This document shows, in pieces, positions 7,606 through 15,639 of a stretch of DNA of 64,000 nt (position 1 is the first letter of the stretch; every line of letters begins with the position of its first letter). The position numbers and the translations under genes were made by a program. The notes beneath the pieces were generated by a model, which saw only the letters and a list, made by a program, of their open reading frames with translations, made no database searches and had not been told where the DNA came from. Source of the stretch: Streptomyces indicus (lineage in GTDB: Bacteria; Actinomycetota; Actinomycetes; Streptomycetales; Streptomycetaceae); the NCBI RefSeq assembly GCF_900100315.1, contig NZ_FNFF01000001.1, positions 248,001-312,000 on the forward strand, in the 5' to 3' direction.

Positions 7606-8855
7606 CGGTTCTCCTTCTGGCGCTGCTGCGGGGTCTGCTCTTCGCGGTGCTGGGGAGGCTGCACTTCGCGGTGCCGCGGAGGCTGCTCTTCGCGGCGCTC
7701 AAGCGAGGCCTGCCCACTCCGGGGCCGCGGGGTCCGCTCGGAGCGGAAGTGCGGGATGACCTTCTCGCCCCACTGCCGAATGGTCTCCATGCAGGCCTCC
7801 TGCGGGACCGTGCCCATCTGGATCAGGCACATGATCTCGTCGGCGCCCGCGTCGCGGAGCTGCTCGACGTAGGCGATGGCGTCCTCGGCGGTGCCGTAGG
7901 CGTGGTCCGCGTTGAAGGTGGCGGTGGCGGTGGGGCGTACGGGGATGTTGTGCTCGTGCAGCCGGGCCACGACCTGCTCGGCGGCCTCGCGCATGGCCGC
8001 GGCCTCGTCGGCGCCCTCGACCACGGCCTCATCCGGGATGCCCGCCCCTCCGTACCAGTGACCGATCGACTGGGCGAAGAATCGCTGCCCGCGGATGCCG
8101 ATCCGCTGCGCCGTCTCCCGGTCGTCGAGAACGATCGTCGGACACAGTACGGAGAAATGATCGTTGACGACAGAGGAGACGAAGCGCGAGCTGTCCCGGC
8201 CGGCCAACGCGCTGTCGTAGGCCTCGCGCATCTCCTTGATGGACTGCGGCCCGGCGAAGCCCATCACCAGCGCACCGATGCCGAGCTCGGCGGCCTGGCG
8301 CAGGGTGTCGGCGCGGCTGCACGCCAGGAACAGCGGGGGGTGCGGGGTCTGCTGCGGGCGGGGCAGGATCGGGTGCGGGTCGATGTCGATCAGCTCGCCG
8401 TGGTACTCGAGCTCGTCCTCCTGCCAGGCCTTGCCGATGATCCGCAGTGCCTCCTCGACCTCCTGCGTGGTGCGCTCCTTGTCGACTCCGCACAGCGAGG
8501 TCTCCTGCTCGGTGCCGCCGCGGCCCGCGCCGAGATCGAGCCGGCCGCCGGAGAGCAGGTCGAGCATGGCGGCCCGTTCGGCCACGCGCGCCGGATGGTT
8601 GAAGTTGAAGGGCATGCACACCACACCGTGCCCGATGCGGATGGTGCTGGTCTTCGCGGCCACCCAGGTCAGGAAGATCTCCGGGGCGCTCATGTGCGCG
8701 TACCACTTGAGGGAGTGGTGCTCGACGGCCCAGATCCGGTCGAACCCCATCTCCTCGGCGTAGACGGCCTGTTCCACGCAGTCACGGATCACCTGGTGCT
8801 CGCGCTCCACCGTCGGGTCCGCCAGCTGGGCCTCGAAGATCACGGAGAACTTCAC
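7602..8855 (-). CDS. LLM class flavin-dependent oxidoreductase
   Basis: 417 aa from GTG 8855 (AGGAGG 4 nt upstream); the longer reading to 8999 runs into the PadR gene and is rejected. It is a luciferase-like TIM barrel: VKFSVIFEAQL start, GFDRIWAVEHHS, GGRLDLGAGRGG and a conserved FLACSRADTLRQAAELG block. Members oxidise small substrates with F420 or reduced FMN; which one is not visible. The last 35 or so residues are a Gln/Arg/Pro-rich low-complexity tail built from about three copies of an EEQPPRHR-like octad. It is divergent from a PadR regulator and coupled to the esterase. Confidence 0.88.
   Translation of the reverse strand: MKFSVIFEAQLADPTVEREHQVIRDCVEQAVYAEEMGFDRIWAVEHHSLKWYAHMSAPEIFLTWVAAKTSTIRIGHGVVCMPFNFNHPARVAERAAMLDLLSGGRLDLGAGRGGTEQETSLCGVDKERTTQEVEEALRIIGKAWQEDELEYHGELIDIDPHPILPRPQQTPHPPLFLACSRADTLRQAAELGIGALVMGFAGPQSIKEMREAYDSALAGRDSSRFVSSVVNDHFSVLCPTIVLDDRETAQRIGIRGQRFFAQSIGHWYGGAGIPDEAVVEGADEAAAMREAAEQVVARLHEHNIPVRPTATATFNADHAYGTAEDAIAYVEQLRDAGADEIMCLIQMGTVPQEACMETIRQWGEKVIPHFRSERTPRPRSGQASLERREEQPPRHREVQPPQHREEQTPQQRQKENR
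7635..7708 (-). repeat. 24-bp tandem repeat in the 3' end of the LLM gene
   Basis: Units at 7635-7658, 7659-7682 and 7683-7708 share CTGCTCTTCGCGGTG-like sequence; the third carries a 2-nt insertion. They encode the repetitive C-terminal tail of the flavin-dependent oxidoreductase. The first two units keep frame. Confidence 0.8.
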
Positions 8856-8997
8856 GGTTCCTCCTGGGAGTTGGGCCCACGCAGCGGGACCCGGCGCCGT
8901 ATGCCTAATAGCTATATGACTAGCCGTCAGGTCTCGAAGTGGCAAGGGATACGACACAGGGATTGCATCCGGGCACCGGCCCCTCTTGAATGCGCGC

Positions 8998-9594
8998 ATG
9001 GCTGATCAGCACCTTTCGCCGCCGGACCGCACCCCGGAGGCCGGCCGCGCCCTGCCGCCGACCGCTTGGGCCGTGCTCGGGCTGCTCTCCTTCCCCGGTG
9101 AGCGGACGGGGTACGAGCTGAAGAAGTGGGCCGACGCCTCGCTGCGGTTCTTCTACTGGTCCCCCGCGATCAGCCAGATCTACGCCGAGCTGCGACGGCT
9201 CGAGTCGCTCGGTTACGTGACCTCGCGCCGCTCGGGCGCGGAGGCGCCCCGCACGAAGCGCACGTACGCCATCACCGCCGCCGGCCGGGAGGCACTCGCG
9301 GACTGGGCCGGCACCACCCAGGACGCGGGCGCCGCGGTGCTCAAGCATCCGCTGCTCCTGAGGGTGTGGCTGGGGCATCTGACGTCTCCCGCGCATCTGC
9401 GGGAGCTGGTCGTGGAGCACATCGCGCGCACCAAGGGCGAGCTGAAAGAGGTGACGGACGCCGCCGCGCAGGCCGAGGGAGTGGAGGCCTGGGCGCATCC
9501 GCAGATCGCGCTGCGCTGGACCGAGCGGCGGCTGCGTTCCGAACTGGAGCTGGCCGAGGCGATGTTGACGGACCTGGACGAGCTGCCCTCGTAG
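8998..9594 (+). CDS. PadR family transcriptional regulator
   Basis: 198 aa from ATG 8998; a TTG at 8986 would add four residues and neither start has a clear ribosome site. The N-terminal winged helix is recognisable (TAWAVLGLLSFPGERTGYEL, ISQIYAELRRLESLGYV, KRTYAITAAGREAL), followed by a C-terminal four-helix domain of the Vir_act_alpha_C type (about 95-190) used for dimerisation. It is transcribed divergently from the LLM/esterase pair across 142 nt. That gap holds an AT-rich patch with the perfect palindrome ATAGCTAT (8908-8915), a reasonable operator candidate. PadR proteins usually repress the neighbouring gene until a small aromatic or drug-like ligand binds. Confidence 0.9.
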   Translation: MADQHLSPPDRTPEAGRALPPTAWAVLGLLSFPGERTGYELKKWADASLRFFYWSPAISQIYAELRRLESLGYVTSRRSGAEAPRTKRTYAITAAGREALADWAGTTQDAGAAVLKHPLLLRVWLGHLTSPAHLRELVVEHIARTKGELKEVTDAAAQAEGVEAWAHPQIALRWTERRLRSELELAEAMLTDLDELPS

Positions 9595-9738
9595 CCACCG
9601 CGCCGCGACCGCCTCCGCGCGCCCGCGTCAAAGTGCGCGGGACTCGCCCACCCACGGGTGACGCGGATTGGCCGGGCGTGGCCGCGCGGCGCTAGGACAG
9701 GGGATCCCGTCCCCGTCCGCCGTCGGAGCGCCGCCACC

Positions 9739-9864
9739 GTGAGTACCCGTGCCGTTCTTGTCGCCGCCGTGATCACCGGCCTCATCCTGGGCATCGCCGG
9801 AGCCCGAGCGGACGCCTCCGTTCCGCCCCGCACGTCCGGGTTCATCTCCGTGGCGGGCCGTTAG
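9739..9864 (+). CDS. Small secreted or membrane-anchored peptide (41 aa), hypothetical
   Basis: A GTG at 9739 with GGAGCG 8 nt upstream opens a 41-aa frame: STRAVLVAAVITGLILGIAG, then ARADASVPPRTSGFISVAGR. The first 25 residues look like a signal peptide or single membrane span, with a possible ARA-D cleavage site. It fills most of the gap between PadR and the glycerophosphodiesterase gene. No family recognised. Confidence 0.45.
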   Translation: MSTRAVLVAAVITGLILGIAGARADASVPPRTSGFISVAGR

Positions 9865-9956
9865 GCTGCGGGCTGCCGCGTGGGGTACGGGACTGCTGAC
9901 ACGCGGCTGCTGCCCGTGCAGCACGAGAGCCGCCCGTCGACGGAAGCGAGTGAACC

Positions 9957-10640
9957 TTGAACTTCGTCACCATCGGTCATCGCGGAATCATGGGTGTGGA
10001 ACCCGAGAACACGCTCCGCTCCTTCATCGCCGCACAGCGTGCCGGCCTGGACGTCGTCGAGCTCGATCTGCATCTGAGCAAGGACGGCGCCCTGGTCGTC
10101 ATGCACGACGCGGAGGTGGACCGCACCACCGACGGCAGGGGTCCGATCGCCGAGAAGACGCTCGCGGAGCTGCGTGAGCTGGACGCGGGGAAGGGCGAGC
10201 GCATCCCGGTGTTCGAGGAGGTCCTCGACGCCGTACGGGCGCCGCTCCAGGCCGAGATCAAGGATGTCGCGGCCGCGCGGGCGCTCGCCGAGGTGATGCA
10301 CCGGCGCGACCTCGTGGGCCGCGTCGAGGTGCTGTCCTTCCACGACGAGGCGCTGGCCGAGATGGCCAAGCTGGTCCCCGGGGTGCGCACGGCGCTGGTC
10401 GCCAGCCGCTACGGGACCGACGTGGTGGAGCGCGCGGTCGCCGTGGGCGCGGGCGCCTTGGTGCTCAACATCCGCCGGCTCACGCTGGAGACGGTGGAAC
10501 TGGCCCGCAAGGAGGGCCTGCGCGTGATCGGCTGGGTGGTCAACACCCAGGACCACCTCCGGCTGGTGCGCGCCCTGGAACTCGACGGCGCGACCACCGA
10601 CTACCCGGAGATCAAGCGCACGGGCCGCTTCACGGCCTGA
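9957..10640 (+). CDS. Glycerophosphodiester phosphodiesterase
   Basis: 227 aa, the normal size for short bacterial GDPDs. It shows GHRG (7-10), EPENTLRSF (15-23), ELDLHLSKDGALVVMHD with the metal-binding acids and His, an internal EIKD, and WVVNT near the end, all in GDPD order. It hydrolyses glycerophosphodiesters to glycerol-3-phosphate and an alcohol. There is no signal peptide, so a cytoplasmic form. The start is a TTG at 9957, the only initiation codon that leaves the first strand and GHRG intact, with GGAAGCGAG upstream. It is convergent with the GNAT gene. Confidence 0.9.
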   Translation: MNFVTIGHRGIMGVEPENTLRSFIAAQRAGLDVVELDLHLSKDGALVVMHDAEVDRTTDGRGPIAEKTLAELRELDAGKGERIPVFEEVLDAVRAPLQAEIKDVAAARALAEVMHRRDLVGRVEVLSFHDEALAEMAKLVPGVRTALVASRYGTDVVERAVAVGAGALVLNIRRLTLETVELARKEGLRVIGWVVNTQDHLRLVRALELDGATTDYPEIKRTGRFTA

Positions 10641-10700
10641 GCGATCCCGCCACGGAACCGCCGCGCTGTCGGGGCGTGCAGCGGCAGGCCGCGCGCACGG

Positions 10701-11246
10701 TCACGCGAGCGGCTTGACGAGAAGCTCGAACTTGAGGTCCGGGCGGCGCGGGATGCCGAAGCGCTCATCGCCGTACGGGAACGGGGTGTAGCTGCCCGTA
10801 CGGCGGTAGCCGCGCCGCTCGTACCAGGCGATCAGGTCCTCGCGCTGCGCGATGACGGTCATCTGCATCTCGCGCACGCCCCACTCCTGGGCCGCGAAGC
10901 GCTCGGCCTCGGCGAGCACGGACTTGCCGAGGCCCGCGCCCTGCAGCCCGGGCCGCACGGAGAACATCCCGAAGTAGGCGGCCTCGCCGCGGTTCTCCAG
11001 CTGGCAGCACGCCACCAGCTCGCCCTCGCGCAGGGCCACCATGAGGCGGCTGCCCTCCTGGTCGATGACCGCGCGCACGCCGTCGGGGTCGGTGCGCTGT
11101 CCGTCGAGGAGGTCCGCCTCGGTGGTCCAGCCCGCGCGGCTCGCATCGCCGCGGTACGAGGACTCGACGAGCGCGACGAGCGCGTCCACGTCCGCGTACG
11201 TGGCGTCGCGGAAGGCCAGGTCACCGGAGACGGGGCGGGTGTCCAT
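10701..11246 (-). CDS. GNAT family N-acetyltransferase
   Basis: 181 aa from ATG 11246. The acetyl-CoA site is the VRPGLQGAGLGKSVLAEAE segment (Q/RxxGxG/A), preceded by AAYFGMFSV and followed by MQMTVIAQREDLIAWYERRGY, the canonical GNAT order. The substrate is unknown. The long reading frame to 11759 is rejected because it crosses the divergent VOC gene. It is divergent from the VOC gene (71 nt) and convergent with the glycerophosphodiesterase. Confidence 0.92.
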   Translation of the reverse strand: MDTRPVSGDLAFRDATYADVDALVALVESSYRGDASRAGWTTEADLLDGQRTDPDGVRAVIDQEGSRLMVALREGELVACCQLENRGEAAYFGMFSVRPGLQGAGLGKSVLAEAERFAAQEWGVREMQMTVIAQREDLIAWYERRGYRRTGSYTPFPYGDERFGIPRRPDLKFELLVKPLA

Positions 11247-11317
11247 GCGGGCGGGCCTTTCAGGAGGAGTTGCAGCGAGGCCGTGAGCGTAACCCGCGGG
11301 GGCTAGCCTCGACGAGC

Positions 11318-11704
11318 ATGGTCCATGTATTGAGCAGCCGCGTGCTGCTGCGTCCCACCGATCCCGAGCGCAGCCGGTCGTTCTACGGCGGTGCGCTGGG
11401 TCTTGAGATCTACCGCGAGTTCGGTACGGGGCCCGAGCGCGGCACTGTGTATTTCCTGGGCGGTGGGTTCCTGGAGGTCGCGGGCCGGTCACCCGAACCG
11501 CCTGCGCCCGGGCTCCAGTTGTGGCTCCAGGTGGCCGACGTCCGGGCCGTGCACGAGGAGCTGCGCGCCCGCGACGTCGAGATCCTGCGCGAGCCCGTGC
11601 GGGAGCCGTGGGGGCTGGTCGAGATGTGGGTCGCCGATCCGGACGGGGTGCGCATCGCCGTCGTGGAGGTGCCTGCGGACCATCCGCTGCGGTACCGGCC
11701 CTGA
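11318..11704 (+). CDS. VOC (glyoxalase/bleomycin-resistance-like) family protein
   Basis: 128 aa, one vicinal-oxygen-chelate domain. Features are SSRVLLRPTDPERSRSFYGGALG at the N-terminus (continuous through GLEIYREFG), QLWLQVADVRAVHEELRARD in the middle and a C-terminal EMWVADPDGVRIAVVE with the metal-ligand Glu. Family members are metal-dependent isomerases, dioxygenases or drug binders, and sequence alone does not tell which. A TAGCCT -10 box at 11304-11309 lies 8 nt before the ATG with no ribosome site, so the message is probably leaderless. Confidence 0.9.
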   Translation: MVHVLSSRVLLRPTDPERSRSFYGGALGLEIYREFGTGPERGTVYFLGGGFLEVAGRSPEPPAPGLQLWLQVADVRAVHEELRARDVEILREPVREPWGLVEMWVADPDGVRIAVVEVPADHPLRYRP

Positions 11705-11718
11705 GGGAGCTGCGGGTG

Positions 11719-12186
11719 CTAGGGGGTGGCGCCCGAGGTCCAGTTGTCCGGCAGGTCACCGGCGGGGATCTCGAAAGTGGCCAGAAAGTACTCCGCCTGG
11801 CCGCAGTTGACGTTCTCGCCGCCGGTGAGCTCGGCCGACACCGTACGACCCTTCACCGCCAGGCGCGCTCCGGTGTTGCGGCACCCGGGCAGGACGATTG
11901 CGAGGCCCACCTCGCCGTCGGCCGGTGTCACGGTCAGCGCCTTGCGGACCTGCGGCAGCTTGCCGGCCTCCGCCGCTTCGAGGGCGGCGTACAGCCGCTC
12001 GGCCTCGCCCCGGGGGCCGAGCCGCGTGCCGCGGAGGTCGTGGTCCGGTCTCATGGCCAGCGGGCCGAGCTCGACGAAGGCCGTGCGCTCGCCCGGGCCG
12101 TCGTCGGCCGTGTCCACGAGGAAGCCGCATCCGCCCACGGCCAGCGCGAGGGCGGCCGCGGGCAGGGTGCGTGTGAGTCGGCGCAT
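11719..12186 (-). CDS. Putative lipoprotein, unknown function
   Basis: 155 aa from ATG 12186 (AAGGCG 5 nt upstream). A signal peptide ends in the lipobox AVGGC with Cys20, so the mature protein should be anchored outside the membrane. The mature part has two further cysteines in VLPGCRNTG and NVNCGQAEYFLATFEIP, which could form a disulfide. No family is recognised. It is convergent with the VOC gene (14 nt) and divergent from the sugar dehydrogenase. The upstream in-frame extension to 12384 overlaps regulatory DNA and is rejected. Confidence 0.75.
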   Translation of the reverse strand: MRRLTRTLPAAALALAVGGCGFLVDTADDGPGERTAFVELGPLAMRPDHDLRGTRLGPRGEAERLYAALEAAEAGKLPQVRKALTVTPADGEVGLAIVLPGCRNTGARLAVKGRTVSAELTGGENVNCGQAEYFLATFEIPAGDLPDNWTSGATP

Positions 12187-12246
12187 GCCCGCCTTGACGC
12201 GGGCGGGTGCGGGGCCGGTTCCTGCCGACGCCTCGGACCGGCCCTC

Positions 12247-12271
12247 AATTCCCGCCATTCCGGCGGGAATT
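12247..12271. repeat. Perfect 10-bp inverted repeat
   Basis: AATTCCCGCC (12247-12256) and GGCGGGAATT (12262-12271) flank a 5-nt loop in the divergent promoter region between the lipoprotein and the sugar dehydrogenase. Its symmetry and position suggest an operator; the regulator is unknown. Confidence 0.65.
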
Positions 12272-12286
12272 ACGCGCCATACGCCT

Positions 12287-12302
12287 CTTGGTCTACACCA
12301 AT
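12287..12302. promoter_or_regulatory. DasR-responsive element (dre)-like site
   Basis: CTTGGTCTACACCAAT contains TGGTCTACACCA (12289-12300), which matches the known dre core TGGTCTAGACCA at 11 of 12 positions. DasR is the GntR-family regulator of N-acetylglucosamine and chitin metabolism in Streptomyces. The site is about 136 nt upstream of the sugar dehydrogenase start. Confidence 0.6.
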
Positions 12303-12437
12303 CACGCCCTTCCCCGTATCCTCTCCCGTGGCCAGTAGCACTCAATCCCCCCACCTCGTTGCGTGCCGGCACGGTCGACACCACCTCTTCCCTGCCCGAG
12401 CAGCCAGGTGCCCCCTCGTCGCTCCTGGAGGATCACG

Positions 12438-13607
12438 GTGAACGTACGCACCAGAACCTCGGCGGTCATCGGCACCATCGCACTCGCCGCGTCCTTGGCC
12501 CTCTCGTCCCACCCCGCCCTGTCCGCCGCCCCGGCGGGCGCTCCCTCCAGCGCCTCGATGGTCGCACCCCACCGCGCCCCGGCCGTCGCACTCGAAGAAG
12601 TGGCCAAGGCGCAGAACCCCATCGCCGGCGCCGCGGGACCCCGCGGACAGCTCTGGATCGCCGAACGGGCGGGCACCGTGCGCATCCTGGGCAAGCAGGG
12701 GCTCGGCACGCCCGTGCTCGACATCTCCGCCGAGACCACCACCGACGGGGAGCGCGGGCTGCTCGGCATCGCCTTCTCCCCCGGCCACCGGCACTTCTAC
12801 ATCTCGTACACGGATCTAGAAGGCACCAGCACCGTCGACGAGTTCGCGGTGCGGGACGGCAGGCTCCGGCCGGAGACACGGCGCACCGTCCTCACCCAGA
12901 CGCAGCCGTACGCGAACCACAACGGTGGCGACATCGCGTTCGGACCCGACGGCCTCCTCTACATCGCGCTCGGCGACGGCGGTTCGGGCGGCGATCCGCA
13001 CGGCAACGGCCAGAACCTCGGCACGCTGCTCGGCAAGATCCTGCGCATCGACCCGCGCGGCGGCACACCGTACGCGATCCCCGAGGACAACCCGTTCGTC
13101 GGCGAGCCCGGCGCGAAGGAGGAGATCTGGGCGTACGGGCTGCGCAATCCGTGGCGGTTCTCCTTCGACAAGACCGCGGGCGACCTGTGGATCGGGGACG
13201 TCGGGCAGAGCGACTGGGAGGAGATCGACCGGGCGCCCGCGAGCAGCAAGGGCGGTGAGAACTACGGCTGGTCGCAGATGGAGGGCACGCACCCGTTCCG
13301 CGGCGGCACCGAGCCCGCGAACCATGTGCCGCCGGTGTACGAGTACGACCGCACCGGTCTCGGTTGCTCGGTGACCGGCGGGTACGTGTACCGAGGCAAG
13401 GACATTCCGGCGCTCAAGGGCCGGTATGTGTTCAGCGACTACTGCGACGGCACGCTGCGGGCCCTGACGGTGGACGGCGGCAAGGTGACCGGCGTGACCG
13501 ACCTCGGGGTGAGCGGCGGCGAGGTCGTCTCGTTCGCGCAGGGCTGCGACGGTGCGCTGTACGTGCTCGCGCAGAGCGGCAGCGTGTTCCGTATCAAGGC
13601 CACCTGA
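12438..13607 (+). CDS. Secreted PQQ-dependent sugar dehydrogenase-like protein
   Basis: 389 aa from GTG 12438 (GGAGG 7 nt upstream); the longer frame from 12363 has no ribosome site. An N-terminal signal peptide (TSAVIGTIALAASLALSSHP) is followed by a six-bladed soluble glucose dehydrogenase-type propeller: NPIAGAAGPRGQLWIAERAG, GERGLLGIAFSP, NHNGGDIAFGPDGLLYIALG, GKILRIDP, EIWAYGLRNPWRFSFD, NYGWSQMEG and a late SDYCDGTLRAL. Members oxidise aldose sugars outside the cell with PQQ and calcium. The dre-like site upstream hints at control by amino-sugar supply; the true substrate and whether PQQ is bound are unknown. Confidence 0.88.
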   Translation: MNVRTRTSAVIGTIALAASLALSSHPALSAAPAGAPSSASMVAPHRAPAVALEEVAKAQNPIAGAAGPRGQLWIAERAGTVRILGKQGLGTPVLDISAETTTDGERGLLGIAFSPGHRHFYISYTDLEGTSTVDEFAVRDGRLRPETRRTVLTQTQPYANHNGGDIAFGPDGLLYIALGDGGSGGDPHGNGQNLGTLLGKILRIDPRGGTPYAIPEDNPFVGEPGAKEEIWAYGLRNPWRFSFDKTAGDLWIGDVGQSDWEEIDRAPASSKGGENYGWSQMEGTHPFRGGTEPANHVPPVYEYDRTGLGCSVTGGYVYRGKDIPALKGRYVFSDYCDGTLRALTVDGGKVTGVTDLGVSGGEVVSFAQGCDGALYVLAQSGSVFRIKAT

Positions 13608-13621
13608 CGGGCCCCGCCGGT

Positions 13622-13650
13622 GGGGTGCGCTGCGGGCGGTGGCGCACCCC
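13622..13650. terminator. Bidirectional hairpin terminator
   Basis: GGGGTGCGC (13622-13630) pairs perfectly with GCGCACCCC (13642-13650) around 11 nt, between the convergent sugar dehydrogenase and NUDIX genes. There is no T tract, as is common in Streptomyces. Confidence 0.7.
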
Positions 13651-13669
13651 CGACGTGACGGGCCGCCCG

Positions 13670-14134
13670 TCAGGCGAGCAGGTCGGCAAGCCGGGCCAGG
13701 AAGACGGTCTGCGCCTTCACGAGCTTGTCCGCCGCGTCGTCGAGTGACCACCACGCCACCCTGTCGAGCTCGGGGAACTCCCGCAGCACGCCCGACCCCT
13801 TGGGCCACTCCATCCGGAAGGTGCCGGGCACCACGGTGTCCGGGTCGAGGTCGGCGCGGACCGCCCACACGGTGACGGTCTTGCCGCCCGACTGCCGGAC
13901 CTCGCCCAGCGGCAGGAACGCGCCCTCGGGCGGCGGCAGTCCGAGCTCCTCCTGGAACTCGCGCCGGGCCGCGGCCATCGGCTCCTCGTCCGGGGTGTAC
14001 TCGCCCTTCGGGACGGACCAGGCACCGGCGTCGCGCCGGGCCCAGAACGGTCCGCCCATGTGCCCGAGCAGCACCTCGATGCGCCCGCCTGTCTCGCGGA
14101 AGAGCAGCAGGCCCGCGCTGCGCTTGTCGGTCAT
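13670..14134 (-). CDS. NUDIX hydrolase
   Basis: 154 aa from ATG 14134. The NUDIX box is complete: GEYTPDEEPMAAAR followed by REFQEELGL (Gx5Ex7REUxEExGU), with SAGLLLFRETGGRIEVLLGH in front and AWSVPKGE just before the box. It belongs to the small family that hydrolyses nucleoside diphosphate derivatives; the substrate is unknown. No ribosome site is visible and the start lies 6 nt after TTTACT, a weak -10, so it may be leaderless. The extension to 14197 would overlap the AAC(3) gene and is rejected. Confidence 0.9.
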   Translation of the reverse strand: MTDKRSAGLLLFRETGGRIEVLLGHMGGPFWARRDAGAWSVPKGEYTPDEEPMAAARREFQEELGLPPPEGAFLPLGEVRQSGGKTVTVWAVRADLDPDTVVPGTFRMEWPKGSGVLREFPELDRVAWWSLDDAADKLVKAQTVFLARLADLLA

Positions 14135-14169
14135 GGGCCCAGTAAACAACCGCCGGGCGCCCGGGCCGT

Positions 14170-15018
14170 TCAGCGGCGCAGCTTGTCCTCCATCCATGCC
14201 ACGCCGAAGGCGGTGAGTTCGCGGGCGTCGAACAGGTGGCTCTCGGCGGCCCCCACCAGGCCCCGCACACCGCCGCCCGACGCCACGAACTCCTGCCCGA
14301 TGACCTCGAAGGCGTCGCGCTCCGGTCCGACCACGGGCGTGTAGTCGAACGCGCCCTCAGCCGAGTCGATGTCGTGGAAGCGCCGCCACTCGCGCCGGCC
14401 GTCCACGAGGATGGGCTGCTCGTAGTCCACGAAACGCTTGCCCGGCGCATCGGCCAGAGCCTCCGCGTGGTGCAGCACGGTCAGCGAGTCGAGGCCCGCG
14501 CCGAGCACCAGGACCTTGCCGCCGAGTGCGACCAGGCGCGCGAGCGGGCTGTCCGGTCCGTGCGGGTCGTCCCAGGGGTGGTCGTCCATCAGTCGGTGCG
14601 CCGCGGCGCCCAGCGCGGCGAAACTCGCGTCGGGGTGGCGGCTGCGCACGGCTCCGGGCTGCCGGCGCAGGGCCTCGGGCAGCCGGCCGAAGGAGTGGTC
14701 GCACTCGGCGCGCTCCGGGTCGAACGCCGGGTGCTCCGCGCGCACCGCCTCCTGCCAGTCGGGCGGCCAGGTGGTCCACTCGTACGGCGGGGCGTCGTTC
14801 CACCCGCAGGTCACCATCAACGTCCCCTGGTCGCCGACGACTTCGCGCAGCGCGTCGATGAGGGTCTGCGAGCCGCCGGTCACATAGCCGAGGGCGGAGA
14901 GCCGCGTGTGGAACATCACGCTGTCCCCGGGACCGAGTCCGAGGGCGCTCAGGTCGCGCACGAGACGGGTGCGGGTGACGGGGCCGTTGGAGAGCTTCAG
15001 GAGGGCGAGTTCGTCCAC
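14170..15018 (-). CDS. Aminoglycoside N(3)-acetyltransferase-like protein
   Basis: 282 aa, matching the antibiotic N-acetyltransferase family (about 260-290 aa). Family blocks are MFHTRLSALGYVTGG (35-49), DALREVVGDQGTLMVTCGW, the RRQPGAVRSRHPDASFAALG stretch with HPxxSFxxxG, KVLVLGAGLDSLTVLHHAE and a late FHDID. It transfers acetyl from acetyl-CoA to the 3-amino group of aminoglycosides or to a housekeeping substrate. Many streptomycetes carry such chromosomal homologues, so resistance is not implied. The GTG start at 15018 sits 6 nt after TAAGTT with no ribosome site, indicating a leaderless message. Confidence 0.9.
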   Translation of the reverse strand: MDELALLKLSNGPVTRTRLVRDLSALGLGPGDSVMFHTRLSALGYVTGGSQTLIDALREVVGDQGTLMVTCGWNDAPPYEWTTWPPDWQEAVRAEHPAFDPERAECDHSFGRLPEALRRQPGAVRSRHPDASFAALGAAAHRLMDDHPWDDPHGPDSPLARLVALGGKVLVLGAGLDSLTVLHHAEALADAPGKRFVDYEQPILVDGRREWRRFHDIDSAEGAFDYTPVVGPERDAFEVIGQEFVASGGGVRGLVGAAESHLFDARELTAFGVAWMEDKLRR

Positions 15019-15142
15019 GGGCCCAACTTAGCTGTACGGGATCGCCCGTTGGCATCCGATTTTTCCGTGCGGGTCCGGCGAGGCGGCCGGCGCGGTCCGG
15101 TGCGGTCCCGGAGGTCACGTACGACGTCTCGCGCCCGGCGCC

Positions 15143-15511
15143 CTAGTCGTACGCGTCCGTCAGGCAGTCCGTGCGGCAGGCGCCCGCCTCGAAGCGTTCG
15201 CGCAGTGCGGCGGCGGCCTGCTCGCGCGGCACCGGGTAGTGGCCGAACTGGGCGGTCATCACGCGGATCACATCGTCCACGCGGATGATCGCCGGTTCGT
15301 CGGGAGCGGCCTGGCGGCGGGCCGCCGCGATCGCCATGTCCGCAGCTCTGCGCAGCTCACGCGCGAAGATACGGTCCTGCGCCTCCAGGGCGCGCAGTGG
15401 TGCGAACGGCCGCCGGACCCGTCCGCGCCAGAGCAGCCCGAACAGGATCAGCACCACCCCCGCCGCCACGATCAGCAACCCGAACGGTTCCGTCCCCACC
15501 GCTTCCCCCAC
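15143..15511 (-). CDS. Small membrane protein, unknown function
   Basis: 122 aa from GTG 15511; a second GTG at 15499 is equally possible. Residues 9-29 (FGLLIVAAGVVLILFGLLW) form one membrane span, and the rest is a cytoplasmic helical part (LRALEAQDRIFARELRRAAD) followed by RVDDVIRVMTAQFGHYPVPR. The C-terminus ends in a two-cysteine motif, GACRTDCLTDAYD. I do not recognise the family. It is divergent from the DUF5134 gene with 128 nt between. Confidence 0.7.
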   Translation of the reverse strand: MGEAVGTEPFGLLIVAAGVVLILFGLLWRGRVRRPFAPLRALEAQDRIFARELRRAADMAIAAARRQAAPDEPAIIRVDDVIRVMTAQFGHYPVPREQAAAALRERFEAGACRTDCLTDAYD

Positions 15512-15639
15512 CGCCGCTCGCGCCGTCCCCGTGGCCCACCGGGCTCCCCGTTGCGCTCCCCTGTGTACACCCGTGCGCCGCGTACGACCCCCCGACTGCG
15601 GGCATCGACCTCACGACACCGTCGAACTGGGAGGTGCCC

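Noticed and set aside
5281..7872. 863-aa forward ORF opposite DUF6421 and the esterase
   Set aside because: Antisense shadow of well-supported genes; Val/Gly/His-rich low-complexity translation and no ribosome site.
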